A stretch of DNA of 64,000 bases from Haloferax massiliensis (GTDB taxonomy: Archaea > Halobacteriota > Halobacteria > Halobacteriales > Haloferacaceae), in contig NZ_CSTE01000001.1 of NCBI RefSeq assembly GCF_001368915.1, forward strand, positions 509,364 through 573,363, read 5' to 3'. Under the pieces are notes generated by a model. That model saw only the letters and a list, made by a program, of their open reading frames with translations. It made no database searches and was not told the DNA's origin. A program made the translations under genes and the position numbers. Below, piece by piece: positions 34,571-46,425 of the stretch. Numbering within the stretch: position 1 is the stretch's first letter; every line of letters starts with the position of its first letter.

Positions 34571-35335
34571 GTGGACTCCCCGTTCGAGACGCTCGACATC
34601 GACCCGGACGCAGACGAGGACGAACTCGTCGACGCGTACCGTCGACGGGTGAAGTCGGCCCACCCGGACCACGGCGGGTCGGCGGAGGAATTTCAGGCGG
34701 TTCGGACGGCCTACGAGGCGATTCGGGGCGGCTACGAGCCCGGCGACGAACTCGAACCCGTCGAGACGGACGGCCGACGCCCGACCGACGAGGGTGCGGC
34801 CCGAAACGGACGGCACGACGCCGGTGCCGCCCGGAACGGCCACGCCGAAAACGGGACCGGCGGCGAGGGCGCTGGCGTCGACGCCGACTCGGAGCCCGAA
34901 CCCGACCGGCGTGGAGCGCGGGTCGAGTTCCTCGATTACGACGTGCTCACCGACCGCGGCTGGTCGCTCACCGACGACGACCTGTTCGAGAAGGCCGCCG
35001 AGAGCGGCCTCGACGGCGACGCCTACGGCGAGGTGTTCGTCGAGCCGCGGACCAACCTCCTGAAAGCGGCCGAGGACGCCGGCCACAGTTGGCCCTTCGC
35101 CTGCCGCGGCGGGGCCTGTGCGAACTGCGCGGTGGCGGTCGTCGACGGCGAGGTGAAGATGCCCTCGAACCACATCCTCTCCGAGGAGATGCTGGAGCAG
35201 GGCGTCCGGCTGTCGTGTATCAGCCTCCCAGTGACGGACGACCTCCGGGTCGTCTACAACATCGAACACCTCCCCGGACTCGACGAGCTCCGACTCCCCC
35301 CGCAGCACGCCCGGAAGATGAGTCCGGGGGACTGA
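34571..35335 (+). CDS. J-domain/2Fe-2S ferredoxin fusion
   Basis: 254 residues from a GTG at 34571, about 27 bp after TATA-like ggatttatg. Residues 3-50 are a J-like domain with the HPD motif (KSAHPDHGG). After a Gly/Asp/Arg linker, a plant-type [2Fe-2S] ferredoxin follows with CRGGACANC and the fourth ligand in RLSCISLPV. Haloarchaeal ferredoxins of this type carry electrons for 2-oxoacid oxidoreductases or desaturase-like enzymes. The J-domain fusion is a known haloarchaeal variant. Confidence 0.88.
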   Translation: MDSPFETLDIDPDADEDELVDAYRRRVKSAHPDHGGSAEEFQAVRTAYEAIRGGYEPGDELEPVETDGRRPTDEGAARNGRHDAGAARNGHAENGTGGEGAGVDADSEPEPDRRGARVEFLDYDVLTDRGWSLTDDDLFEKAAESGLDGDAYGEVFVEPRTNLLKAAEDAGHSWPFACRGGACANCAVAVVDGEVKMPSNHILSEEMLEQGVRLSCISLPVTDDLRVVYNIEHLPGLDELRLPPQHARKMSPGD

Positions 35336-35398
35336 CGCGAACCCCCGGTGGGATGCCTCGATGACGACTTTTATGCGCGTCCTCCGCCGACCCCCGCT

Positions 35399-35872
35399 AT
35401 GGCAATCGAGTCGGGAGACCGCGTCGCGCTCGCGTACGTCGGACGCTTCGAAGACGGGACCGTCTTCAACACCTCGCGGTACGAGGTGGCGGTCGAACAC
35501 GGCCTGTTCGAGGCCCAGGAGAAGGACCGCGACGACTACGCCCCCCAGACGTTCGTCGTCGGCGCGGGGCAGATTATTCCGGGGCTCGACGAGGCCGTCG
35601 TCGGGATGTCGGCCGGCGAGGAGGCGACCGTGACCGTCCCGCCGGAAGACGCCTACGGCGAGTTCGACCCCGACCGAATCCGAACCTACGACCCCGAGAC
35701 GTTCGAGGGGATGGTCGGCGACGAGCCCGAGGTCGGCCTCCACGTCCACGCGGAAAACGGGCTACACGGCGACGTTACCGCCGTCCGCGACGACGCGGTC
35801 GAAGTCGACTTCAACCACGAACTCGCGGGGAAGACGCTCGTCTTCGACATCGAAATCCTCGCCGTCCAGTAG
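35399..35872 (+). CDS. FKBP-type peptidyl-prolyl isomerase (SlyD-like)
   Basis: 157 residues from the ATG at 35399, preceded by TATA-like acttttatg about 30 bp upstream. MAIESGDRVALAYVGRFEDG, then FNTSRYEVAVEHGLFEAQEK, FVVGAGQIIPGLDEAVVGMS, GEEATVTVPPEDAYGEFDPD and an IF-domain region with VHAENGLHGDVTAVRDDAVE. This is the domain order of archaeal SlyD/FKBP chaperone-isomerases. It folds proline-containing proteins in the cytosol. Confidence 0.92.
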   Translation: MAIESGDRVALAYVGRFEDGTVFNTSRYEVAVEHGLFEAQEKDRDDYAPQTFVVGAGQIIPGLDEAVVGMSAGEEATVTVPPEDAYGEFDPDRIRTYDPETFEGMVGDEPEVGLHVHAENGLHGDVTAVRDDAVEVDFNHELAGKTLVFDIEILAVQ

Positions 35873-35956
35873 GGGTTCGGGACCGGGCCGGGTCGGAGCC
35901 GTCTCGACCCGTCCGTCGGGCGGGGTCGCGTCCGGACGAGAAAGAGCGTCGACCCG

Positions 35957-36838
35957 CTACAGCGAGTGCTTCGGGACGATTTCGGGGTCGGGCGTGTAGT
36001 TGACCGCGGCCTCGACGCGGAACACGTCGGCGAGGAGCTCCTCGGTGACGACCTCTCGCGGCGGGCCCCAGTCGTACAGTTCGCCGTCCTGCATGGCGAC
36101 GAGGTAGTCGGCGAAGCGCGCGGCCTGCGCGATGTCGTGGAGGACGACCGCGACCGTCACGCCGCGTTCCTCGTTGAGTTGGCGGACCGTCTCCAGCACG
36201 CGGAGCTGGTGGTGCAAGTCGAGGTACGTCGTCGGCTCGTCGAGGAGGAGGACGTCGGTGTCCTGTGCGAGCACCATCGCGATCCACGCGAGCTGGCTCT
36301 GTCCGCCCGAGAGGTTACCGATCTGCTTGTCGCGGATGTGCTCGACGCCCGCGAGGTCGATGGCGCGCTCGACCGCCTCGTGGTCGTCGTCGCTGACCTG
36401 CTCGAAGAAGCTCCGGTGGGGGTACCGGCCGTGGTAGACGAGGTCCTCGACGGTGAGCGACGTGGGCGAGTCGTGCTGCTGGGAGAGCATCCCCAACTCG
36501 CGGGCGAACGCCTTGTCGTCGTACTCGCTGATGGACTTCCCGTCGAGGTAGACGCTCCCGCTGTCGGGGGTGAGCTGTTTGGCGAGCGACTTCAGGAGCG
36601 TACTCTTGCCGGAGCCGTTCGGCCCGACGAGCGCCGTGATTTCGCCGCGCGGGATGTCGATGCGGTCGCACTCGACGACCGGGCCCTCGCTCGTCGGGTA
36701 CGAGAGTTCGAGCGCGTCGCCGGTGACCGCGCTCTCGCGGTCGGTCTCACCTTCGACGCTCGCGTTTCCGCTGTCGTCAGCGGCCGTTTCGCCGTGTTGT
36801 GCCATCTGTTGGGGGTTCTCTGATTGCTGGTTCGACAT
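35957..36838 (-). CDS. Iron-siderophore/cobalamin ABC importer ATPase (FecE/BtuD type)
   Basis: 293 residues from the ATG at 36838, overlapping the permease stop (TGATG); a GTG at 36841 is also possible. Walker A GPNGSGKST, Q-loop MLSQQHDSPTSLT, signature NLSGGQSQLAWIAMVL and Walker B VLLLDEPTTYLDL are complete. About 40 acidic residues precede the domain. Partner of the following FecCD permease. Confidence 0.92.
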   Translation of the reverse strand: MSNQQSENPQQMAQHGETAADDSGNASVEGETDRESAVTGDALELSYPTSEGPVVECDRIDIPRGEITALVGPNGSGKSTLLKSLAKQLTPDSGSVYLDGKSISEYDDKAFARELGMLSQQHDSPTSLTVEDLVYHGRYPHRSFFEQVSDDDHEAVERAIDLAGVEHIRDKQIGNLSGGQSQLAWIAMVLAQDTDVLLLDEPTTYLDLHHQLRVLETVRQLNEERGVTVAVVLHDIAQAARFADYLVAMQDGELYDWGPPREVVTEELLADVFRVEAAVNYTPDPEIVPKHSL

Positions 36839-37953
36839 CACACTTCACCGATGTTCTGCTGTTTGCGCATGAGATAGAGGAAGTACGGCCCGCCGACGAG
36901 GCCCGTGACGACTCCGACCGGGAGCTGAACCGGATTGAGCGCGAGGCGCGCGCCCACGTCGGCGGCGACCATCAGCGCCGGGCCGGCGAACAGACAGCCG
37001 ACGACGAGGCGCTTGTAATCGCTTCCGACCACGTTCCGGACGAGGTGCGGGACGACGAGGCCGACGAAGCCGACGATGCCGGCGACGGCGATGCTCGCCG
37101 CGGCCGCGAGGACCGCGACGCCCGAGAGGGCGAACCGCACCTTCTCGATGGACATCCCGAGCGAGCGGGCGGTCTGCTCGCCGAGGAGCAGGACGTTGAG
37201 CTGCCGAGAGCTCGCGAGCGCGAGGGTGACGGCGATAATCGACCACGGGAGGGCCATGCGGACCTGCTCCCAGTCGGTTCCGGTGAGGGAGCCGGTCGTC
37301 CACGCGATGGCCGACTGGACGACGCCGATGTCGTCGACGAAGAAGAACAGCCCCGTCTGGAGGCTCTGGAAGACGGTGCCGACGATGACGCCCGCGAGGA
37401 CGAGTCTGACCGGCGACGTGCCGTTCTTCCACGCGATGAGGTAGACGAGGACGAACGCGAACATCCCGCCGAGCGCCGCCAGAAGCGGGAGGTACGCCGC
37501 GAGCCCCGAGAAGACGACGAGCGTGAGGAGGATGAGCAGTCCCGCCCCCGACGAGACGCCGAGGATGAAGGGACTGGCCAGTTCGTTCCGGGTGACCGCC
37601 TGAAAGATAGCGCCGGAAATCGCGAGGTTCGCGCCGACGAGGACGGCGACGAACACCCGCGGCAGTCGGATGTTCCAGACGATGAGCGTCCGGCGACCGA
37701 GGTCGGGGAGTTCGCCCCCGAGGAGGAACACCTGCCAGACTTGCGGGTCGAAGATGACCGCGGGGTCGAAGACGGCGCGCCACGCCTCGCCGATGGTCAT
37801 CGAGAACGCGCCGAAACTGACCTGCACGAGGCCGCCGGCCACGACGACGACGAGGCTGGCGAGACAAAGCGACAGGAGCGAGCCGTCGATCCAGCCGAAC
37901 AGCCGGGTCAGCGCCGACTCGGACGAGCGCTCTGTCGGCGTCGTCCCGCTCAC
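36838..37953 (-). CDS. FecCD-type iron-siderophore ABC permease
   Basis: 371 residues, about nine to ten membrane helices. The family blocks WNIRLPRVFVAVLVGANLAI, SGAIFQAVTRNELASPFILG, GVSSGAGLLIL and GIVGFVGLVVPHLVRNVVGS are present. It starts with a GTG overlapping the oxidoreductase stop (GTGA). Together with the ATPase it forms the importer. The periplasmic-type binding protein is not in the window. Confidence 0.92.
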   Translation of the reverse strand: MSGTTPTERSSESALTRLFGWIDGSLLSLCLASLVVVVAGGLVQVSFGAFSMTIGEAWRAVFDPAVIFDPQVWQVFLLGGELPDLGRRTLIVWNIRLPRVFVAVLVGANLAISGAIFQAVTRNELASPFILGVSSGAGLLILLTLVVFSGLAAYLPLLAALGGMFAFVLVYLIAWKNGTSPVRLVLAGVIVGTVFQSLQTGLFFFVDDIGVVQSAIAWTTGSLTGTDWEQVRMALPWSIIAVTLALASSRQLNVLLLGEQTARSLGMSIEKVRFALSGVAVLAAAASIAVAGIVGFVGLVVPHLVRNVVGSDYKRLVVGCLFAGPALMVAADVGARLALNPVQLPVGVVTGLVGGPYFLYLMRKQQNIGEV

Positions 37954-38951
37954 TGCTCGACACCTCCGAGTTCGCGCCCGTCGAGGTAGTCAGCGAGCGC
38001 CTCGTCGGGAAGCGCGTCGAGGACGCGTTCGGTGCCGATTGTCTCGACGAGTCGCCGGATACCGCGGGACTCCGCGGCCTCGACTTCGCGGTCGGTCCGA
38101 CGGGTGTCGAACGCCCGGTCGATGTAGGACTCGCGGAGTTCCGCGAGGCGCTCGTCGTCGAGGTCGGCGTCGTCCGGCACCTCGCCGTCGAACCACTCGC
38201 GCCAGCGGTCGCGGTCGCCCCACTCGCCTTGGAACTCGGTGTCGGCGCGGAGCCAGTCGTAGTGGCGCGCGAGGTCGCCGGGGAAGCCCCGCTCGCGCCG
38301 GCGGTCCTCGATGAGACACCGGGCGACGTGACCGCCCTGTCCGGCGGCGATGCCGACCTGCGCGTTCCGAGCGCCCGAGGGCGCGGCGACGTACAGTCCC
38401 TCGACGGGGGTCCGCCCGTCGTCGTCGGCGTAGTCGGAATCGAAGTGCTCGTGGACCTCGCCGTGGTGGTCGTGTTCCTCGAACATCGCGTCGTCGTCGT
38501 CGAGGCCGCGGAGGTAGTCGCCGTCGTACCACGCGGCGGCGACGACGTGGTCGGCCTCGACCCGGCGACCCTCCTGCGTGCGGACGACGAAGCGGGGGGC
38601 GTCGGCGTCGTCCGCGTCCGACTCGGCCTCGCTCGCGTCCGTGACCTCACTCTCGTCGCCCGGTCGCTCGACCGAGACGACCATGTCCGCGACGTAGTCA
38701 GCGCCGACCTCGGCGAGGTGTTCGTGCACGAGCGCGGTGAAGGTGTCCACGCCGATTCCGGCGGGGAAGCCGAGGTAGTTTTCGAGGTAGGCACACCGAC
38801 GCAAGGCCGCGTTGCCCCGGTCGAAAACGACGGTGTCGAGGCCGTACCGCGCGGTGAAGACGGCCGCGGCGCATCCGGAGGGACCCCCGCCGACGACGAC
38901 CACGTCCGCCGAGTCGAGGTCGGAGTCGGAGTCGGTGCCTCGGGCGGTCAC
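37950..38951 (-). CDS. FAD/NAD(P)-dependent oxidoreductase, iron-operon leader
   Basis: 333 residues. N-terminal dinucleotide fold VVVGGGPSGCAAAVFTARYG, then DRGNAALRRCAYLENYLGFP, resembling thioredoxin-reductase-like enzymes. EGLYVAAPSGARNAQVGIAA carries the second flavin-contact glycine-rich region. The C-terminal third is an acidic helical extension. As first gene of the coupled iron importer operon with two iron boxes upstream, it may reduce ferric-siderophore in the cytosol (inference). Confidence 0.8.
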   Translation of the reverse strand: MTARGTDSDSDLDSADVVVVGGGPSGCAAAVFTARYGLDTVVFDRGNAALRRCAYLENYLGFPAGIGVDTFTALVHEHLAEVGADYVADMVVSVERPGDESEVTDASEAESDADDADAPRFVVRTQEGRRVEADHVVAAAWYDGDYLRGLDDDDAMFEEHDHHGEVHEHFDSDYADDDGRTPVEGLYVAAPSGARNAQVGIAAGQGGHVARCLIEDRRRERGFPGDLARHYDWLRADTEFQGEWGDRDRWREWFDGEVPDDADLDDERLAELRESYIDRAFDTRRTDREVEAAESRGIRRLVETIGTERVLDALPDEALADYLDGRELGGVEQ

Positions 38952-39023
38952 GGCTCAGACCGCCCCCGTGAGAACAGCCCGTCGAAACGCGTGGTCGAAG
39001 TCGACTCCGTCTTCGTTCATACG

Positions 39024-39076
39024 TTTTAGGCGTCCCTAATACAATAAACCACTTTCGGATTTTAGGGACTCCTAAA
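39024..39076. promoter_or_regulatory. Double iron box upstream of the oxidoreductase-importer operon
   Basis: TTAGGCGTCCCTAA (39026-39039) and TTAGGGACTCCTAA (39062-39075) are 14-bp imperfect palindromes of the same type as 33347-33363. They lie 75-124 bp upstream of the leftward start at 38951, and flank the TATA-like tttattgtatt. Repression in iron-replete cells by a DtxR-family protein is the natural reading. Confidence 0.7.
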
Positions 39077-39180
39077 CGTGCCGGCACGCTTCGAAATACC
39101 CCGGAGGAAGGCTCACGAACGCGAATATTCGACGATACCGGCCGAGAGAAACGGCGGCGAACGCGGCCGGGGCGTCCCCC

Positions 39181-39717
39181 TCAACCGAGGAGGTACTTGA
39201 GCGCGGGCCGACGGCGGACGAACTCCATCTCTTCGAGGTACGCGTCGAGGCCGAGGATGCGGCCCGCCGCGAGCGCGCCGACGACGAGGAACATCACGAG
39301 CCCCAGCAGGTCGCCGTTGACCAGCCCGTGACCCCACTCGGCGTTGCCGAGGTAGAAGAACGTCATGAGGAACGTCCCCCCGGCGGCGGCGAGGCGGACC
39401 GCGGCCCCGGTGACGAGCGCGAACCCGATGAGCGTCTCGCCCAGCGGGACCATGAAGTTCGTGAATTCGAGCATCACCGGCGTCTGGCCGACCCACGCGA
39501 GGAACGCGTGGACCGGACCGGGTGCGCCGGTGGTGCCGTTGACGAGCCAGCCGCCCGCGTTAAACGGCTCGGCGGCGAGGTACTTCGTCACCCCCGCGTG
39601 GAGGAACCAGTACCCCGTGACGAGCCGGGCGAACACGAGCACGTAGCCGGTGACGCCCTCGGCGTAGTCGAACTCCATCCGGTTCCCCAGCATCTCGATT
39701 TCGCCGGTTGCGGCCAT
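39181..39717 (-). CDS. DoxX-family membrane protein
   Basis: 178 residues with four hydrophobic helices. YVLVFARLVTGYWFLHAGVT, KYLAAEPFNAGGWL, PLGETLIGFALVTGAAVRLA and FFYLGNAEWGHGLVNGDLLG match DoxX/DoxD-like proteins, membrane subunits linked to quinone redox or oxidative-stress functions. Function here is not fixed by the sequence. Confidence 0.82.
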   Translation of the reverse strand: MAATGEIEMLGNRMEFDYAEGVTGYVLVFARLVTGYWFLHAGVTKYLAAEPFNAGGWLVNGTTGAPGPVHAFLAWVGQTPVMLEFTNFMVPLGETLIGFALVTGAAVRLAAAGGTFLMTFFYLGNAEWGHGLVNGDLLGLVMFLVVGALAAGRILGLDAYLEEMEFVRRRPALKYLLG

Positions 39718-39840
39718 CGTCTGTCACCTCACATGTGAAGCGTGGGCCGCCGGGAAGGTATAAACCCGGACCGATTTTCGAGTCCTCGGAATCTGGGAAT
39801 CGGCGACCGCCCTCAAGGGTCGTGGCCACGCGTTCTCGGT

Positions 39841-40488
39841 ATGGCAGAAGCGGACAGTTCAGCCGGTGCCGACGGCACGAGCGGTGCCGACGGCGTCTGG
39901 GACGCGAGTCGCTGCGCCGGGACGCCGCACTGTCCCCCGCGGTGCCCGCGGTTCGTCAGCGAGGACGGCCGGGCGCTCGTCGTCCGCCTGTACGACGAAG
40001 CCGACCGGGACGCCCTCGGAGAGATGTACCGCGACTACGACCCCGACGCTCGGTCGATGGGACTGCCGCCGGCGGACGAGGCGCACATCGCCGCGTGGCT
40101 CTCGACGCTCGTCGAGCGCGGCCGCAACTTCGTCGCCGTCGCCGACGCGGGAATCGTCGGCCACGCCGCGTACGTCGCGAGCGACGACCCGGAGCCGGAG
40201 CTTGCGGTGTTCGTCCATCAGGACAGCCACGACCGCGGCATCGGAACCGAACTCTGTCGCCACGCGCTCGCCGACGCCGCGGAGGCCGAACGCGAGGCGC
40301 TCGTGTTGCACGTCGCCCCCGAGAATCAGCGGGCCGTCCACGTCTACCGCGTACTCGGATTCGAGGAGGTCCCCACATCGAGTGCGGACACGAAGATGCG
40401 TCTCGACCTGGGGTCGCCGGTCCCGCCGGCCGCGCGGCCGACGACCGACGCGGGCGGCGATTACGAACCGACGCGACGGGGCCGGTGA
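39841..40488 (+). CDS. GNAT-family N-acetyltransferase
   Basis: 215 residues from the ATG at 39841. An N-terminal extension with CAGTPHCPPRCPRF precedes the GNAT fold. Acetyl-CoA-binding motif A lies in VHQDSHDRGIGTELCRHALA, and motif B in VAPENQRAVHVYRVLGFEEV. The substrate is unknown. Nearby iron genes are not obviously related. Confidence 0.85.
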   Translation: MAEADSSAGADGTSGADGVWDASRCAGTPHCPPRCPRFVSEDGRALVVRLYDEADRDALGEMYRDYDPDARSMGLPPADEAHIAAWLSTLVERGRNFVAVADAGIVGHAAYVASDDPEPELAVFVHQDSHDRGIGTELCRHALADAAEAEREALVLHVAPENQRAVHVYRVLGFEEVPTSSADTKMRLDLGSPVPPAARPTTDAGGDYEPTRRGR

Positions 40489-40509
40489 CGAACCAGCCGC
40501 CGCCGAATC

Positions 40510-40869
40510 TCACTCGGGCGTGATGACGACCCCGTCGTCGTCCGCGTGGTCCATCGACACCTCGTGTCGCGTGTGGCGGGCGTGCGTGCGGGCCCACCGG
40601 CGCGCGCTGGCCTCGGAGAGGAACTGCTCGCCGTCGGGACACCGCCGACAGCTGACGACCCACGGCGAGACGTCGTCCGGGAAGTGGCCGGTGTGGCGGC
40701 GGTGGTCGAGCGCGAACTGTTCGACCGACTGGTTTCCCAACTGTAGCTCGTCCAGTTCGTACGAGAGGTCCCACTCCTCGCCGCAGCGCGAACACGAGAC
40801 GGTCGGCGTGTCGTCTATCGGAGCGGTGGGGGAGTGCGTGCGAAAGTCGTCGTCGCTCGGTGGAGACAC
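40510..40869 (-). CDS. Zinc-ribbon protein of unknown function
   Basis: 119 residues from a GTG at 40869. VSCSRCGEEWDLSYELDELQ and WVVSCRRCPDGEQFLSEASA give two CxxC pairs about 47 residues apart, with several His between (HRRHTGH). A haloarchaeal His/Cys-rich single-domain protein. No specific function recognised. Confidence 0.7.
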   Translation of the reverse strand: MSPPSDDDFRTHSPTAPIDDTPTVSCSRCGEEWDLSYELDELQLGNQSVEQFALDHRRHTGHFPDDVSPWVVSCRRCPDGEQFLSEASARRWARTHARHTRHEVSMDHADDDGVVITPE

Positions 40870-40979
40870 AGACTGGATTCGGGCCGCGGCCTCTTGTAAC
40901 CGCCTACAGCCGAAGTGAAAGACAGATGTGTGACAAGTTTCTGCGGAGCCGGCACAACTCCGACTCGCCGCCCGCCGTC

Positions 40980-41162
40980 TCACTCCGCGGTCGGCTCCCA
41001 GTCTCTGACCAGCGCGACGGCGAAAACGGTTAGTAGGGCGGCGATTCCGGCGTTTCGAGCGAAGTCCCCGGTGTCGCCGGCGGCGAGTCGAACGACGCCG
41101 AGCGCGAGGAGGAGCCCGATGGCGAGCGCGAACAGGACGGTCGCCCACGACCGCGCGTGCAT
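40980..41162 (-). CDS. Small two-helix membrane protein
   Basis: 60 residues. WATVLFALAIGLLLALGVVR and FARNAGIAALLTVFAVALVR are two hydrophobic helices separated by a short acidic loop. A typical haloarchaeal small membrane protein of unknown function. Confidence 0.55.
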   Translation of the reverse strand: MHARSWATVLFALAIGLLLALGVVRLAAGDTGDFARNAGIAALLTVFAVALVRDWEPTAE

Positions 41163-41298
41163 GGTCGAGCGTAGCGGGTCGCCGGCTAAAACCGTTCAGG
41201 TCGGCGCGTCGAACCGACTTATCGGTCGCGCCGTCCGATTCTTCGAGTCTTCATCGTTCGAGCCCGCTCGCGGGGTCCGGCCCGTCGTCGCCTCGGGT

Positions 41299-41496
41299 TC
41301 AGGCGCTCGCGTCGTAGCCCGCGTCTTCGACGGCCGCGACGAGGGCGTCGGCGTCGGCGTCGCCTTCGACGGTCGCGCGCTCCGCCTCGCGGTCGGCGGT
41401 CGCGTCCTCGACGCCGTCGACGCCGGCGAGGGCGTCGGCGACGCGCTGTTCGCAGTGTTCGCAGGTCATCCCGGTGACGGTGAGGGTTGTCGGCAT
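41299..41496 (-). CDS. Copper chaperone, HMA domain (CopZ-like)
   Basis: 65 residues from the ATG at 41496: a single HMA ferredoxin-like fold with the copper-binding GMTCEHCEQRV motif (Cys11, Cys14). Acidic substitutions are haloarchaeal. It sits beside the copper regulator and CopA and should deliver Cu(I) to that ATPase. Confidence 0.88.
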   Translation of the reverse strand: MPTTLTVTGMTCEHCEQRVADALAGVDGVEDATADREAERATVEGDADADALVAAVEDAGYDASA

Positions 41497-41627
41497 ACGG
41501 TTCGAGATAGGGGCTTCTCGATTTAGTGGATTTCCCTTTCGTCGGTTCGCCGAACCACCGGTGTCGGCTTTCGAATCCAAAGCCGAACGCGGGGAACACC
41601 TATGACATCGCAGTGCTAAACGTGACC

Positions 41628-42227
41628 ATGCGCGCGCTCGACGAAACCGACCTCCACATCCTCGAACTCCTCGCCGAAGACGCCCGCCGACCGTTCAGCG
41701 ACATCTCCGCCGAAGTCGGACTCTCCGCGCCGGCGGTCTCCGACCGCATCGACCGCCTCAGCGAGGAGGGCATCATCCGCCGCTTCACCGTCGACCTCGA
41801 CCAGTCGACGCTCTCGGGCGGGACGCCCGTCCTCGTCAGGCTCACCGTCCGCCCGGAGTTCGTCGACGAGGTCCGCGACGCCCTCCGCGCGGCCGACCCG
41901 GTCCAACACCTGTTCGTCGCGGCCGACGGGGAAGTGACCGCCCACGCCCGACTCGACGGAGGGTCCGTCCGCGCCCAGTTGGACGAGCTCGTCGACCTCT
42001 CGCGGGTCCGCGACTACGAGGTGAGCCTCGTGGAGTCCGCCGAGTGGACGCCGACGGTCAACGGGACCGGCTTCGCCCTCGAATGCGCCGAGTGCGGCAA
42101 CACGGTGACGAGCGAGGGCGAGAGCGCCCGCATCGGCGGGTCGCTCTACCACTTCTGCTGTTCGTCCTGTCTCGGCCGGTTCGAAGACCGATACGACCGC
42201 CTCGAAGCCGGCGCGAACGACGACTGA
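41628..42227 (+). CDS. Lrp/AsnC regulator with TRASH metal-sensor domain
   Basis: 199 residues from the ATG at 41628. MRALDETDLHILELLAEDAR and FSDISAEVGLSAPAVSDRID form the helix-turn-helix. A ligand-like middle domain is followed by a C-terminal TRASH domain (LECAECGNTVTSE, GGSLYHFCCSSCLGRFEDRY). This is the architecture of archaeal copper-responsive regulators that control copA/copZ operons, as its neighbours suggest. Confidence 0.9.
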   Translation: MRALDETDLHILELLAEDARRPFSDISAEVGLSAPAVSDRIDRLSEEGIIRRFTVDLDQSTLSGGTPVLVRLTVRPEFVDEVRDALRAADPVQHLFVAADGEVTAHARLDGGSVRAQLDELVDLSRVRDYEVSLVESAEWTPTVNGTGFALECAECGNTVTSEGESARIGGSLYHFCCSSCLGRFEDRYDRLEAGANDD

Positions 42228-42368
42228 GCGGGCGGGCGACGGTCGGGCGGTGCTGGCGGCGACCGAGCGTCGAACCCGCCGGTTTCGAATCTAAAGTTCC
42301 GCCCCTCTCGGACGTTCGGTTCTGAAGGGGCAACCGAGGTAAGCAAGGGGCACGTACGTCTAGGTGAG

Positions 42369-44954
<2,586 letters not shown>

Positions 44955-45094
44955 TCGGTCCGCCGCCTTCGCTTTTCTCCTCGCGATTGCGGCGTTCCAG
45001 ATACGCGGGTCGCTGTTCAGCTATCGCCAACGGAATGGGAGTCGCGTGGCTCGACGCGGGCAGCGCGCGCGAAAAACGGTGACCGACGTGGCGT

Positions 45095-45949
45095 TCAGTA
45101 CCGCGACGGGAGGAACGCCATGCCGATGAGGAGGATGACCGTGGTGAACGAGACGATGGTGACACCCCAGAGGCCGTTTTCCGTCTCGTGGAAGTGCTCG
45201 ATTTCGGACAGCTGGGTCTGATAGCTGTCGTAGTTCTGCGTCAGGACGAGCGTCTCGCCGTCCGGGAAGTACGCGAGGTACTGCTGTCCGGAGAGAGTCA
45301 GGTTCGCCTCGTTGTCGACGGTGACGGTGTTCTCCTCGGGGGCGAACCACTCGACGGTCACGCCGGAAGTCTCGACGGCGGCGACGGTGACTGACTGGTT
45401 GTTGTAGTCGAAGGAGTCGCCCTCGGCGACGGTGCGCGTCTCGTTTTCCGGGAAGTACTCGTCGACCGAGACGAGCGTCGAGTCGTTGACGACGACGTAC
45501 CGCTCGCCGTCACGGGTGACGGTCTCGTTGTCGGCGTTCGAGTCGGCCTGGAGAATCGCCGTCTCGTTGTACAGTTCGACCAGCGTCGCCTCGCTGGGCT
45601 CGGAGACGTTGGCGATCTCGACACGGTAGTCCGTGCCGTCGAGCGTGACGGTGCTCTCGTTGTCCCACGTCTCCGTGTAACGGGCCGAATCGTTCACGTA
45701 CGTGAGCTCGCCGGAACGGACCAGCGTGGTGCCGCCACCGTGGCCGCCCGATTCCTCTTCTTCGGTTATCGACGATACCGTGTACGCCTGGTCGCTACCG
45801 GGGACGGAGAACTCGTCTCCCTGTGCCAGCGAGTACTCGGGGTTCTCGAAACTGACCGACGGCGTCGATGCAGTCGCGATGAGCGAGTATGCACCGGCAC
45901 CGATGACCAGGAAGAACACGACGGAGATGACCGCGGCGCGTCGTTGCAT
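45095..45949 (-). CDS. Membrane-anchored extracellular protein of unknown function
   Basis: 284 residues from MQRRAAVISVVFFLVIGAGA (ATG at 45949; ATG at 45967 also in frame). An N-terminal and a C-terminal hydrophobic helix (GVTIVSFTTVILLIGMAFLP) flank a large acidic, Asn/Thr-rich beta domain with four roughly repeated strands (TVTLDGTDYRVEIANVSEPS, TVTRDGERYVVVNDSTLVSV, TVTVDNEANLTLSGQQYLAY). The domain should face outward. No family recognised. Confidence 0.7.
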   Translation of the reverse strand: MQRRAAVISVVFFLVIGAGAYSLIATASTPSVSFENPEYSLAQGDEFSVPGSDQAYTVSSITEEEESGGHGGGTTLVRSGELTYVNDSARYTETWDNESTVTLDGTDYRVEIANVSEPSEATLVELYNETAILQADSNADNETVTRDGERYVVVNDSTLVSVDEYFPENETRTVAEGDSFDYNNQSVTVAAVETSGVTVEWFAPEENTVTVDNEANLTLSGQQYLAYFPDGETLVLTQNYDSYQTQLSEIEHFHETENGLWGVTIVSFTTVILLIGMAFLPSRY

Positions 45950-45967
45950 GGTTTCGGCATGGGCCAC

Positions 45968-46425
45968 GCGGCGTATAACGATTACTTTTCCTCGGAGCGT
46001 GTCACCGCGTCGCGCGACCGCCGGCGACGACTCTCACCCTCAATACGGCGGGACGGGCGGGCGGTCCCGGTCCCGGAGCGTCGAGACGGGTTGAATCTGT
46101 CGGCCCAACGGACGTTCCGCGAGTTACTGACCAGTCGCGCGACAGTACCGCATCGTGATGGATGAGTGATGCGCGCGGGCGACCGCGTCACGTGAAGAAC
46201 GGACCCACGAACGAGCGGCGGCGCTCGGTGACGACCACGGCCGCCGCAGAGATGACTCTCGGGAAGGTGAACGTGCGATCCGTGGAGACTGCGGTTTCGC
46301 CCCCCGACGGGTTCGAGCGCGGAAGACCGCGCCGGACGCACTCGAAGCACAGTCGTGCGATAGCGTCGTCACTCGCTGATTCGATTCCGGGACGCGCGCT
46401 CACGGGAGCAACATCCGAAACGAAA
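45968..46425. other. Non-coding interval downstream of tRNA-Cys
   Basis: About 450 bp between the membrane protein and tRNA-Cys. Short frames here are shadows. No further RNA gene or repeat was found. Confidence 0.35.
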
